Below, one piece after another: positions 35,324-43,707 of a stretch of DNA of 64,000 bases (position 1 is the stretch's first letter; the number at the start of each line of letters is the position of its first letter). Both the position numbers and the translations under genes were made by a program. The DNA comes from Desulfuromonas sp964536375 (GTDB lineage Bacteria; Desulfobacterota; Desulfuromonadia; Desulfuromonadales; Desulfuromonadaceae): NCBI GenBank assembly GCA_964536375.1, contig CAZHXF010000007.1:9880-73879 (forward strand). The letters are read 5' to 3'. Under the pieces are notes generated by a model. The model did not search any database. It saw nothing but the letters and a program-made list of their open reading frames with translations, and was not told where the DNA came from.

Positions 35324-36337
35324 ATGTTCAGAACCCTGAGTTGTCTATTGTTAGCCGGACTGTTATTTCTCCCGTTTAATGCCAGCGCAATGATTTTCAA
35401 AATAGCCACTGTTGCCCCAGAAGGTTCCGCTTGGATGCAGCAAATGCGCGCCGGAGCCATCAAAATTAACGAGTCAACTGCAGGACGTGTTCAGTTGAAA
35501 TTTTATGGTGGCGGCGTGATGGGCAACGAAAAGAGCGTGTTGCGCAAAATTCGTATGGGTCAATTACAGGGCGGGGCGTTTACTGGTGGTGGTTTAGGCA
35601 TGATTGCCCCCGATGTCTTGCTCTATGGTTTGCCGTTGCTTACTAGCTCTGAGCAGGAGATGAATTATGTTCGCCAACAGATGGATGGGGCGCTAACTGA
35701 ATCCTTGAATAAGGCTGGTTTCGTCAGTTTTGGTTTTGCCTCCGGTGGCTTTGCTAATTTAATGAGCCAAAACCCTATAAGTTGCATTGAGGACTTGAAG
35801 GGTGAAAAAATATGGGTTCCAGAGGGTGATAGAATTAGCTATGCGGTAATGGAAGCTTTGGGTTTAGCGCCGGTAACTCTCCCTTTGTCTGATGTACTGA
35901 CTGGTCTGCAAACCGGTCTTGTCGAAGTAATCGGTACCTCTCCTCTGGGTGCCTTAGCCTTTCAGTGGCACACTCGGGTCAATTATATTACGCCGATGCC
36001 TTTAGTGTATATTTATGGTGCGTTAGTAGTGAATAAACGGAGCTTTGAGCATATTTCAGCCCAAGATCAAGCCGTAATGCAGGACGTGCTGGGTAGTATG
36101 TATGAAAACTTTGATCGCCAAAATGTGCTGGATAATCAAGCGGCATTACAGGCGTTGTTACACCAGGGATTGCAACTGGTACAGGCGAAAGAGGGTGAAT
36201 ATTCACGCTGGAATTTCGTTGCCAGTACCACAATTCAAGAGATGGTAACACAGGGTTTGGTTTCGCATTGCCTATATGCACGAATCAACAAACTGTTAAC
36301 TGCCTATCGCAACGACCAACATCGGCTTCAGGAGTAA
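35324..36337 (+). CDS. dctP: TRAP transporter substrate-binding protein (DctP/TatP family)
   Basis: A Sec signal peptide (MFRTLSCLLLAGLLFLPFNASA) precedes a mature protein starting MIFKIATVAPEGSAWMQQM. It continues with GRVQLKFYGGGVMGNEKSV and LKGEKIWVPEGDR, as in DctP-type binding proteins that deliver a ligand to the DctQM permease. The ligand cannot be told from sequence. The ATG at 35324 follows GGAG by nine bases; the ATG at 35306 would add six residues. It lies in the order tatT-dctP-dctQ-dctM. Confidence 0.9.
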   Translation: MFRTLSCLLLAGLLFLPFNASAMIFKIATVAPEGSAWMQQMRAGAIKINESTAGRVQLKFYGGGVMGNEKSVLRKIRMGQLQGGAFTGGGLGMIAPDVLLYGLPLLTSSEQEMNYVRQQMDGALTESLNKAGFVSFGFASGGFANLMSQNPISCIEDLKGEKIWVPEGDRISYAVMEALGLAPVTLPLSDVLTGLQTGLVEVIGTSPLGALAFQWHTRVNYITPMPLVYIYGALVVNKRSFEHISAQDQAVMQDVLGSMYENFDRQNVLDNQAALQALLHQGLQLVQAKEGEYSRWNFVASTTIQEMVTQGLVSHCLYARINKLLTAYRNDQHRLQE

Positions 36338-36341
36338 GCTG

Positions 36342-36851
36342 GTGAGACTGCGGTGGTTAATAATCACTCTGGGGCGCTGGTTTAGCCGTGCCGAAGACTT
36401 TTTACTGGCACTGGTATTAGGTGTGATGGTTGTGCTAGCGGTGACCCAGATAATTCAGCGTAATATCTGGGGTAGCGGTTTCGTCTGGACCGATGAATTG
36501 CTGCGTATTTTGGTGTTGTGGTTGACCATGCTCGGTTCCATGATCGCCAGCCGAGTGGATAACCATATCCGAATGGATCTTTTGTTGAAACTGATTCCGT
36601 CACCGTGGCAACAACGCTTACGGAGAATGGTCCATGGTTTTACCTCTTTAGCTTGTGGTCTTTTGGCGGTAATTTCTGCCAGATTTGTTGCGATGGAAGC
36701 TGAATTCGGCAGTTTATTGTTGGGTGATTATCCTTCCTGGTGGTTTCAGATTATTCTTCCAGCTGGTTTTTTTCTTATCTCTTGGCGCTATATGCTTTTG
36801 GTTTTTTGGCCGTCTCCTGATGATGTTGACGTTGTTCAAGGGATAAACTAA
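36342..36851 (+). CDS. dctQ: TRAP transporter small permease subunit (DctQ)
   Basis: The 169-residue protein has four hydrophobic helices and the family-typical stretch QRNIWGSGFVWTDELLRILV followed by WLTMLGSMIASRVDNHIRMD. DctQ supports the large DctM subunit in ion-gradient-driven uptake. The GTG start lies behind AGGAG, four bases after dctP ends. dctM follows two bases after its stop. Confidence 0.92.
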   Translation: MRLRWLIITLGRWFSRAEDFLLALVLGVMVVLAVTQIIQRNIWGSGFVWTDELLRILVLWLTMLGSMIASRVDNHIRMDLLLKLIPSPWQQRLRRMVHGFTSLACGLLAVISARFVAMEAEFGSLLLGDYPSWWFQIILPAGFFLISWRYMLLVFWPSPDDVDVVQGIN

Positions 36852-36853
36852 TC

Positions 36854-38128
36854 ATGGTGATTATTGCGGTTGTTTTGACAGTGCTTGCTTTAATGGGCAT
36901 GCCATTATTTGTTGTAATTGCCATTGGTGCGATGTGGGGTTTTTCTCAGTCAGGGGTTGATCTGGCTGTTGTTGCCATTGAGATTTTTCGCATTGCCGAG
37001 ATGCCAATGCTGTTGGCTATCCCATTGTTTACCTTTGCCGGTTATATCCTGAGTGAAAGTAAAGCGCCTAGCCGTTTGGTTAACTTGGCCCAAACCATGT
37101 TTGGTTGGATTCCTGGTGGCTTAGGTGTGGTTGCGCTTACCGTGTGCGCTTTTTTTACCGCTTTTACCGGAGCCTCCGGGGTTACCATTGTTGCCTTAGG
37201 GGCTTTGTTGTATCCGGCGCTGCGCCAAGGTGGCTACTCGGAAAATTTTTCACTGGGGTTAGTGACAACTTCAGGTAGTTTGGGGTTGTTGTTTGCTCCA
37301 TCACTGCCTTTGATACTCTATGGCGTCGTTGTGCAGCAACTCAATGTCGGACCAGCCGTGTCTATTGATCAGCTGTTTTTGGCAGGGATCTTCCCCGGGC
37401 TGCTGATGCTGGTTGCTCTGGTGGGGTGGAATTGCTGGATTAATCGTCGTCAGCGCCAGCCGTTGACGGAATTCTCTTGGCGCAAAGTAGCTCTTGCCCT
37501 GCGTGAATCGATGTGGGAATTGCCGCTACCTGTAGTTGTTCTCGGTGGTATTTACAGCGGTTCTTTCGCTGTTTCAGAGGCTGCGGCAGTAACTGCCTGC
37601 TATGTGGTTGTGGTCGAGGTGTTTATCCTGAGAGAAATCTCCCTGCGCAAGTTGCCCGGTGTTATGCATCGATCCATGGTGCTGGTGGGGGGGATACTGA
37701 TAATTCTCGGAGTGTCCATGGCTTCTACTAATGCCATGATAGACAGCGGCATGCCAGAGCGTTTGTTCCGCCTGGTGCAGAGCACCGTAAGTGATCGACT
37801 CACCTTTTTGTTGTTGCTCAATTTGTTTCTGTTATTGTTGGGTGCTATTCTAGATATTTTTTCTGCTCTAGTACTAGTGGTGCCGCTAATTTTACCTGTT
37901 GCCGTTGGCTACGGTATCCATCCAGTTCATCTGGGTATTATCTTTTTGGCCAACATGCAGATCGGCTATCTTACCCCCCCAGTTGGTATGAACCTGTTTA
38001 TTGCTAGCTATCGTTTTAAACGTCCCATAACTCAACTGTATCGGGCAACTTTGCCGTTTTTGTTTATTCTGTTGCTGTGTGTTGCGATTATCACCTATGT
38101 TCCAATACTGTCAATGGGACTGCTGTAA
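36854..38128 (+). CDS. dctM: TRAP transporter large permease subunit (DctM)
   Basis: The 424-residue protein has about 12 membrane helices and the DctM landmarks MGMPLFVVIAIGA, LLAIPLFTFAGYILSES, FTGASGVTIVALGALLYPAL, VTTSGSLGLLFAPSLPLILY and NMQIGYLTPPVGMNLFIAS. It is the transport channel of the TatT/DctP/DctQ/DctM system. It converges on the AEC permease gene, with 12 bases between the two stops and no terminator visible there. Confidence 0.93.
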   Translation: MVIIAVVLTVLALMGMPLFVVIAIGAMWGFSQSGVDLAVVAIEIFRIAEMPMLLAIPLFTFAGYILSESKAPSRLVNLAQTMFGWIPGGLGVVALTVCAFFTAFTGASGVTIVALGALLYPALRQGGYSENFSLGLVTTSGSLGLLFAPSLPLILYGVVVQQLNVGPAVSIDQLFLAGIFPGLLMLVALVGWNCWINRRQRQPLTEFSWRKVALALRESMWELPLPVVVLGGIYSGSFAVSEAAAVTACYVVVVEVFILREISLRKLPGVMHRSMVLVGGILIILGVSMASTNAMIDSGMPERLFRLVQSTVSDRLTFLLLLNLFLLLLGAILDIFSALVLVVPLILPVAVGYGIHPVHLGIIFLANMQIGYLTPPVGMNLFIASYRFKRPITQLYRATLPFLFILLLCVAIITYVPILSMGLL

Positions 38129-38140
38129 CAGGAGTTTTCC

Positions 38141-39198
38141 TCAAGGCAACATTGGTAGTATATAGAGCAAGATGGTTAATGTTGCGGCACTGAGTAAGGT
38201 TGTGACCACAATGGTTGAGGCTACCAGGTCTGGGCGAGTGTCAAACCTTAATGCATATAGCAGTGGGAGTACCGCCGATGGGGTGCTGGTTTGTAGGATT
38301 AAGACATCGCGATATAACCCTTCTATGTTAAGTATGCGACAGGTTAGCCAAGCAATTGCTGGTGCTATTATCAAGCGCAACAGGCTGGCAACACTCATGA
38401 GTNNNNNNNNNNNNNNNNNNNNNNNNNNNNNNNNNNNNNNNNNNNNNNNNNNNNNNNNNNNNNNNNNNNNNNNNNNNNNNNNNNNNNNNNNNNNNNNNNN
38501 NNCCAAGCAATTGCTGGTGCTATTATCAAGCGCAACAGGCTGGCAACACTCATGAGTTTCAGGGATAGGTGCCATTGAGTGCGGGAAATTTGCATGCCGA
38601 GTACCACTAGCATCAGCGGCACGGCAACCTGACCGATTAAATCTAGGGGACGGGTGAGAAACAGAGGTAATTCAATGTTAGCTGTATTAAGTAGCAAGGC
38701 GATGAGTACCGAGTGTAAAATTGGTATTTTCAGGCAATTATTTATAGCGGTAGACAGCTTTGCCTGTTTCCCTTGGGCTATGACTATGGCGATGGTAGCT
38801 AACGGCAGGCTAAACATGACAAATACCAGCACGGCAACAGGAAAACCTTGTTCCCCAAAGGCAAAATAACTCAGAGGTAAGCCGAAATTCCCCACGTTCA
38901 TCATTACGGTTGTCAGAGTCAGTGCTGGTCGGCTGTCTTCGTGTATAGCTAGGATGCGCGCACAAATGGTCGCCAGGAGCAACATTACGCTGGTATAAAT
39001 AAGCATGAAGGTCAATACGTCCAGCGCATGATCACTATTAATCGGGTGCTTTAACAAGGCGCTCAGTACCAGTGCCGGGGCGAACAGGTAGAGAGAGCTG
39101 GTGGTAAACGGGGTTAATTCAAGATGAAAATAACGCTCCAGCGCCCACCCACAGCCAATGACAATAAAGACAGGGGCGATAATATTAAGAAACAACAT
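38141..39198 (-). CDS. AEC (auxin efflux carrier) family permease, interrupted by assembly gap
   Basis: On the minus strand the protein begins MLFLNIIAPVFIVIGCGWAL and shows about ten helices and the AEC/PIN-like segment LKHPINSDHALDV, NVGNFGLPLSYFAFGEQG and PSAVLPLLYALRFD. A run of 100 N (38403-38502) interrupts it, and the 55 bases on each side are identical. Removing the N run and one copy restores a single frame of exactly 301 codons (300 residues), the usual family length. The gene is therefore almost certainly intact in the organism. Substrates of AEC permeases are typically organic acids or amino acids; here it is unknown. Confidence 0.88.
38348..38557. other. 100-N scaffold gap with 55-bp duplicated flanks
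   Basis: 38403-38502 are N. The 55 bases before (38348-38402) and after (38503-38557) are identical. This is the pattern left when two overlapping contigs are joined with a fixed-size gap, not a biological repeat. Confidence 0.95.
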
Positions 39199-39285
39199 AG
39201 ATACTCGTTTCGCGAGCTAAAGTTTAATAAGTAACAGTCGTAATTTATACTGACTATTATTGCTACCCTGCCATGCTTATTTTCG

Positions 39286-39315
39286 TTGACAGCGGGGAGA
39301 ATTTATTGATTTAAT
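39286..39315 (+). promoter_or_regulatory. Likely promoter for the aminotransferase gene
   Basis: TTGACA (39286-39291) and TTTAAT (39310-39315) are 18 bases apart in the divergent region between the AEC gene and the aminotransferase. Confidence 0.5.
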
Positions 39316-39394
39316 CACAGTTTGTTGTTAAATGCAGTATGCAGTTTACCGTTGGATGTTTCTGTTTATCCATTTTAAGAGGAAAGAACTCATC

Positions 39395-40699
39395 ATGAAT
39401 CCATTAGCTCAAGAATTGAATGAAATGTTGGCGGCGGGTAATCCGCACGTACTTGAGATGTTATCCGAGCTGGGCAAAAATTTATTTTTTCCCAAAGGTA
39501 TTCTGACTCAATCAGCTGAGGCTAAAGAGAAAGCCCATCGTTTTAATGCTACCATTGGTATTGCTACCGAAAATGGTGGTCCAATGTTTTTGCAATGTAT
39601 TCAGGATAAATTGACCGCTTTTGATCCCAAGGATATCTTTACTTATGCACCCCCAGCTGGCAAACCAGAGTTGCGTGCCGTGTGGCGCAAAAAAATGCTG
39701 GCAGAAAACCCCAGCATGCAGGATAAGCACTTTAGTAATCCCATCGTAACCAATGCTTTGACCCATGGTCTGTCAATTGTTGCAGATATGTTTATCAATG
39801 CTGGTGATCAGATGGTGATGCCCGATATGATGTGGGGCAACTATAATCTTACCTTCACTACTCGCTGTGGTGCTGTAGTTAAAAAATTCCCTACTTTTAC
39901 TGTTGATGGTGGCTTTAACGTACCAGCTTTTAAAGTTGCACTGCAAAATGTTGCGGCAGAAAAAGGGAAGGTAATGGTTCTGCTCAACTTTCCGAACAAC
40001 CCTAGTGGTTACACACCTACTGTAGCTGAGGGTGACGGCATTGTCGCTGCTATAAAAGAAGTAGCTGAAGATGGCTGCAACGTTGTAGTCGTTACTGATG
40101 ATGCCTATTTCGGTTTGTTTTATGAAGATTCATTGAAGGAGTCTTTATATGGCAAACTAGCTAATCTGCATCCACGTATTTTGGCGATTAAATTGGATGG
40201 TGCGACCAAGGAAGAGTTTGCCTGGGGTTTCCGTACCGGATTTATAACTTTTGCTGATGGTAATAAAGATGCAAATCCTTCAGTGTTAACCGCTTTAGAG
40301 AAAAAGACCATGGGAATCATCCGTGCTACAATTTCAAATTGTCCACATCCTGGTCAGACTTTTGTTCTTGATGCCCTCACCTCAGATCAATATCCGGCAC
40401 AAAAAGAGCAAAAATTCAATATTATGAAGGGCCGGGCACTGAAGGTTAAACAAGTTTTGGCGAATAGCAAATATGCCTCTTCCTGGGAATATTATCCGTT
40501 TAACTCCGGTTATTTCATGTGTTTGAAATTGAAGAAAGTTGGTGCCGAGGAACTGCGCCTGCATCTGTTAGATAAATATGGCGTTGGTGCTATTTCAATA
40601 GGTAAAACAGATTTGCGCGTGGCTTTTTCTTGTATTGCCGAAGAGGATATTCAAGAGTTGTTTGAATTAATTTATCAGGCGGTGCAGGATTTAAGCTAA
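39395..40699 (+). CDS. PLP-dependent class I/II aminotransferase
   Basis: The 434-residue fold-type I aminotransferase has TYAPPAGKPELRAVW, NALTHGLSIVADMFI, LNFPNNPSGYTP and TDDAYFGLFYEDS (the cofactor Asn/Asp/Tyr set), with the Schiff-base Lys expected in LDGATKEEFAWGFRTGF. The ATG at 39395 behind AAGAGGA is chosen; upstream in-frame ATGs have no ribosome site. Substrate cannot be assigned. It is a single-gene unit with its own promoter and terminator and is only distantly like the second aminotransferase at 48180. Confidence 0.88.
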   Translation: MNPLAQELNEMLAAGNPHVLEMLSELGKNLFFPKGILTQSAEAKEKAHRFNATIGIATENGGPMFLQCIQDKLTAFDPKDIFTYAPPAGKPELRAVWRKKMLAENPSMQDKHFSNPIVTNALTHGLSIVADMFINAGDQMVMPDMMWGNYNLTFTTRCGAVVKKFPTFTVDGGFNVPAFKVALQNVAAEKGKVMVLLNFPNNPSGYTPTVAEGDGIVAAIKEVAEDGCNVVVVTDDAYFGLFYEDSLKESLYGKLANLHPRILAIKLDGATKEEFAWGFRTGFITFADGNKDANPSVLTALEKKTMGIIRATISNCPHPGQTFVLDALTSDQYPAQKEQKFNIMKGRALKVKQVLANSKYASSWEYYPFNSGYFMCLKLKKVGAEELRLHLLDKYGVGAISIGKTDLRVAFSCIAEEDIQELFELIYQAVQDLS

Positions 40700-40727
40700 A
40701 GCTAAAAGTTGTTTTTAAAGGATAAAG

Positions 40728-40755
40728 AACCCGTCGGTTTACGGCGGGTTTTTTT
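40728..40755 (+). terminator. Terminator after the aminotransferase
   Basis: aacccgtc (40728-40735) pairs with ggcgggtt (40743-40750), one G-U pair, then a T run to 40755. Confidence 0.88.
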
Positions 40756-40785
40756 GTGACTAAGCCTATGGGATCTGAGATTGGA

Positions 40786-40980
40786 ATGAAGTTTTGTCTA
40801 TGCGTGTTAGGTGTGGTTCTGGTTGTGGAGGGAATCCCTTGGTTCATGTCACCCCAGACGGTTAAACGCATGTTGCTCCAGATGCTGCCAATGCCTGAAA
40901 AGGTCCTGAGAATCATGGGAACTTTGCTAATGTTGACTGGCTTAGCGACGGTTTATTTCGCGGTAAATTACAAATTTTAG
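40786..40980 (+). CDS. DUF2065 family membrane protein (YjeT-like)
   Basis: Starting at ATG 40786 gives a 64-residue protein with two membrane helices: LCVLGVVLVVEGIPWFMSP and LRIMGTLLMLTGLATVYFAV. The connecting segment KRMLLQMLPMPEKVLRIMG fits the YjeT/DUF2065 family. The function of the family is unknown. Upstream in-frame starts would add polar residues overlapping the terminator. It sits 17 bases ahead of queA. Confidence 0.8.
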   Translation: MKFCLCVLGVVLVVEGIPWFMSPQTVKRMLLQMLPMPEKVLRIMGTLLMLTGLATVYFAVNYKF

Positions 40981-40997
40981 GTGCTGTTGTTGTGACC

Positions 40998-42095
40998 ATG
41001 TATGTAAATGAGTTTGACTATGAATTACCGGAAAGTCTGATTGCCCAGTATCCGGCCGAGAAACGCGATGGTTCGCGCCTGATGGTTGTTGATCCTCAGC
41101 AGCACACTGTTGTTGCAGAACAATTCAGGAATATTGCTGAATATTTTGTCGCTGGTGATGTGCTTGTTGTTAACAATACTCGCGTTATTCCGGCTCGGTT
41201 ATTGGGGCATAAGGACAGTGGCGGTAAAATAGAAGTATTTTTGGTGCGTAAACTCGATCAGGATGGTGAGTGCTGGTTGTGTTTGACTAAAGCATCAAAA
41301 GGGCCGCGTATCGGGACAAAAATATTGCTCGATGAAGGGTTGACCGCGACAGTAGTTGCCAGCGCTGCAGGTGGTTACCGCGAAGTTAAATTTGATTACG
41401 CTGGCGATTTTTTATCCCTGGTCGATAAAATCGGGAAGATGCCATTGCCGCCATATATTAATCGCGCGCCACAGGTCGATGATCAGCAGCGCTATCAGAC
41501 CACTTTTGCCAGCCAGCCGGGAGCGGTAGCCGCGCCAACAGCCGGGTTGCATTTTACCCCAGAGATTTTGCAACTTTTGCGGGATAAGGGGGTGGTTGTC
41601 TGCGAGTTGACCCTCCATGTCGGGTTGGGTACTTTTCAGCCTATCAGGGTGGAGAAGGTTGTCGATCACCAGATGCATGCCGAATATTACTGTATTCCAG
41701 AGCACACGGCTCAGGCTGTCAATGTTGCCAAGCGAGAAGGGCGGCGGGTTATTGCTCTAGGTACGACAGCGGCGCGTACGCTGGAATATGCTACCACTAA
41801 TCTAGACGATAATGATGCCCATGGTGCTTTCGTTGTGCTGGCTGGCTGCGGGATGACCGATATTTTTATTTACCCCGGCTATGATTTTAAAATTGTCGAT
41901 GCCTTAGTAACTAACTTTCATCTGCCTCAATCGACATTATTGATGTTGGTAAGTGCATTGGCTGGCAAAGATTTTATGCTGAGCGCCTATCGCCAGGCAG
42001 TCGCTGAGAGTTATAGATTTTTCAGCTATGGTGACTGTATGTTTATCTGTAATCGTGCCCATACCTCAGTAATGGCAGGTGAGGATAGTTTATGA
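40998..42095 (+). CDS. queA: S-adenosylmethionine:tRNA ribosyltransferase-isomerase
   Basis: QueA transfers ribose from SAM to preQ1-tRNA to form epoxyqueuosine. The 365-residue protein starts MYVNEFDYELPESLIAQYP and contains PAEKRDGSRLMV, VNNTRVIPARLLG, LTLHVGLGTFQPI and NFHLPQSTLLMLVSAL, all diagnostic. The stop overlaps the tgt start (ATGA), coupling two successive queuosine enzymes. Confidence 0.97.
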   Translation: MYVNEFDYELPESLIAQYPAEKRDGSRLMVVDPQQHTVVAEQFRNIAEYFVAGDVLVVNNTRVIPARLLGHKDSGGKIEVFLVRKLDQDGECWLCLTKASKGPRIGTKILLDEGLTATVVASAAGGYREVKFDYAGDFLSLVDKIGKMPLPPYINRAPQVDDQQRYQTTFASQPGAVAAPTAGLHFTPEILQLLRDKGVVVCELTLHVGLGTFQPIRVEKVVDHQMHAEYYCIPEHTAQAVNVAKREGRRVIALGTTAARTLEYATTNLDDNDAHGAFVVLAGCGMTDIFIYPGYDFKIVDALVTNFHLPQSTLLMLVSALAGKDFMLSAYRQAVAESYRFFSYGDCMFICNRAHTSVMAGEDSL

Positions 42096-43222
42096 GTATC
42101 CCTTTTGAATTAATAACCACAGACTCCAGTAGCGCTGCCCGTCTGGGGAAACTGCATACTGCCCATGGTGTCGTGGAAACTCCGGTGTTTATGCCAGTGG
42201 GTACCCAGGGTACTGTAAAGGCTATGTTGCCGGAAACATTGCATCAGTTGGGAGCGCAGATTATCCTGGGTAATACCTATCATCTGTTTTTACGCCCCGG
42301 TCATGAGTTAATACGTAAAATGGGTGGCTTGCATAAATTTATGCACTGGTCCGGTCCTATTTTAACCGATAGTGGTGGTTTTCAGGTGTTCAGCCTGGGT
42401 AAATTGCGTAAAATAACCGAAGAAGGGGTGCGCTTTCAATCTCATCTTGATGGTTCACACCAGATGCTTACCGCTGAATCATCTATCGAAATTCAACAGG
42501 CGCTAGGTTCAGACATCATCATGGTGTTTGATGAATGTATCCCGTACCCTGCCACCCGAGAATATGTCATTGACTCAACTGAACGTTCTATGCGCTGGGC
42601 TAAACGTAGCAAGCAGGCGCACAAGCGTGACGATGGCAGTGCGCTATTTGGCATTGTTCAGGGGGGGATGCATGCTGATTTGCGTCAAAAAAGCGCCGCT
42701 GATTTAGTTGAAATAGGTTTTGATGGCTACGCTATCGGGGGATTGTCGGTTGGTGAAGATGCGCAGATGATGTATGAGATGATGGAATATACCTTGCCTT
42801 ATCTGCCCGCTGATCGGCCCCGTTATGTTATGGGTGTTGGTACCCCGGAAAATTTAATCGAAGGGGTAAGACGCGGTGTTGATATGTTTGACTGTGTTAT
42901 GCCGACACGCAATGCGCGCAATGGGGTGTTGTTTACCAGCTTTGGCAAAATGAGCATTAAACAGGCGAAATATTTTGATGATCCGCGGCCTATTGATCCT
43001 GATTGCGACTGTTATGTGTGTCGTAATTACAGTCGCGCTTACCTGCGCCACCTTTATCAAAGCAATGAGATTTTGTCCTCTATGCTGAATACTCAGCATA
43101 ATTTGCATTATTATGTTGGTTTGATGCAGCAGATACGTTTGGCATTGGCTGCGGGGAACTTCGAAAACTTCTGTCAGGAATTTTATCAAAAACGTCAAAG
43201 TAGAGTTGAGCTTGAAAGTTAG
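42092..43222 (+). CDS. tgt: Queuine tRNA-ribosyltransferase
   Basis: Tgt exchanges G34 for preQ1 in GUN-anticodon tRNAs. The 376-residue protein has TPVFMPVGTQGTVKAM, the catalytic Asp in LTDSGGFQVFSLG, YAIGGLSVGE, MPTRNARNG and the zinc site CDCYVCRNYSRAYLRHL followed by a His. It is the middle gene of the widespread queA-tgt-yajC-secD-secF cluster. Confidence 0.98.
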   Translation: MSIPFELITTDSSSAARLGKLHTAHGVVETPVFMPVGTQGTVKAMLPETLHQLGAQIILGNTYHLFLRPGHELIRKMGGLHKFMHWSGPILTDSGGFQVFSLGKLRKITEEGVRFQSHLDGSHQMLTAESSIEIQQALGSDIIMVFDECIPYPATREYVIDSTERSMRWAKRSKQAHKRDDGSALFGIVQGGMHADLRQKSAADLVEIGFDGYAIGGLSVGEDAQMMYEMMEYTLPYLPADRPRYVMGVGTPENLIEGVRRGVDMFDCVMPTRNARNGVLFTSFGKMSIKQAKYFDDPRPIDPDCDCYVCRNYSRAYLRHLYQSNEILSSMLNTQHNLHYYVGLMQQIRLALAAGNFENFCQEFYQKRQSRVELES

Positions 43223-43307
43223 CGCGCAACGCGTTATAAAGAGTGGTTTGTTGTACTTAGCTTTTTGCTCAAGTCATCCCAATAACTGATTTATAAGGAG
43301 AAATTTA

Positions 43308-43622
43308 ATGGTTTCAGAAGCTTACGCAATGGCTGGTCAAGCAGCAGCTGGTGGTAAACAGGGTTATGAAGGGATCATCATGTTGGTGGTCATGTTCGCG
43401 ATTTTTTATTTCTTGTTAATTCGTCCGCAACAAAAGCGCGCCAAACAACATCGTCAACTACTCGAAGCACTAAAAGCCGGTGACCAAGTTGTAACCGCTG
43501 GTGGTCTTCATGGACGACTTGTTTCCGTACAAGATCATCTAGTGACAATGGAAATCGATAAAGGTGTCAAAGTTAAAGTGAATCGGGTTTCGATTACCGC
43601 TACTACCAGCGAAGAACAATAA
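43308..43622 (+). CDS. yajC: Preprotein translocase accessory subunit YajC
   Basis: The 104-residue protein has a single membrane helix (about 22-40, IIMLVVMFAIFYFLLIRPQQ) and the typical cytoplasmic segment GDQVVTAGGLHGRL. YajC associates with SecDF in the Sec translocon. ATAAGGAGAA precedes the ATG. Confidence 0.96.
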   Translation: MVSEAYAMAGQAAAGGKQGYEGIIMLVVMFAIFYFLLIRPQQKRAKQHRQLLEALKAGDQVVTAGGLHGRLVSVQDHLVTMEIDKGVKVKVNRVSITATTSEEQ

Positions 43623-43631
43623 ATCAAACAT

Positions 43632-43673
43632 AAAGATAGCTTAAACATTTCCTAACATTTTAAGCTATCTTTT
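43632..43673 (+). terminator. Hairpin between yajC and secD
   Basis: aaagatagcttaaa (43632-43645) pairs with ttttaagctatcttt (about 43658-43673) around a ~12-base loop. AT-rich and ending in T, it may attenuate transcription so that secDF is made at a lower level than queA-tgt-yajC. Confidence 0.6.
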
Positions 43674-43707
43674 ATCTGCAATATGCCCAAAGGGAGTAGG
43701 TATCGGT

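Noticed and set aside
38348..38557. Possible tandem duplication or mobile element at the N run
   Set aside because: The identical 55-base ends and the exact restoration of one frame fit an unmerged contig overlap; there are no inverted repeats or transposase.
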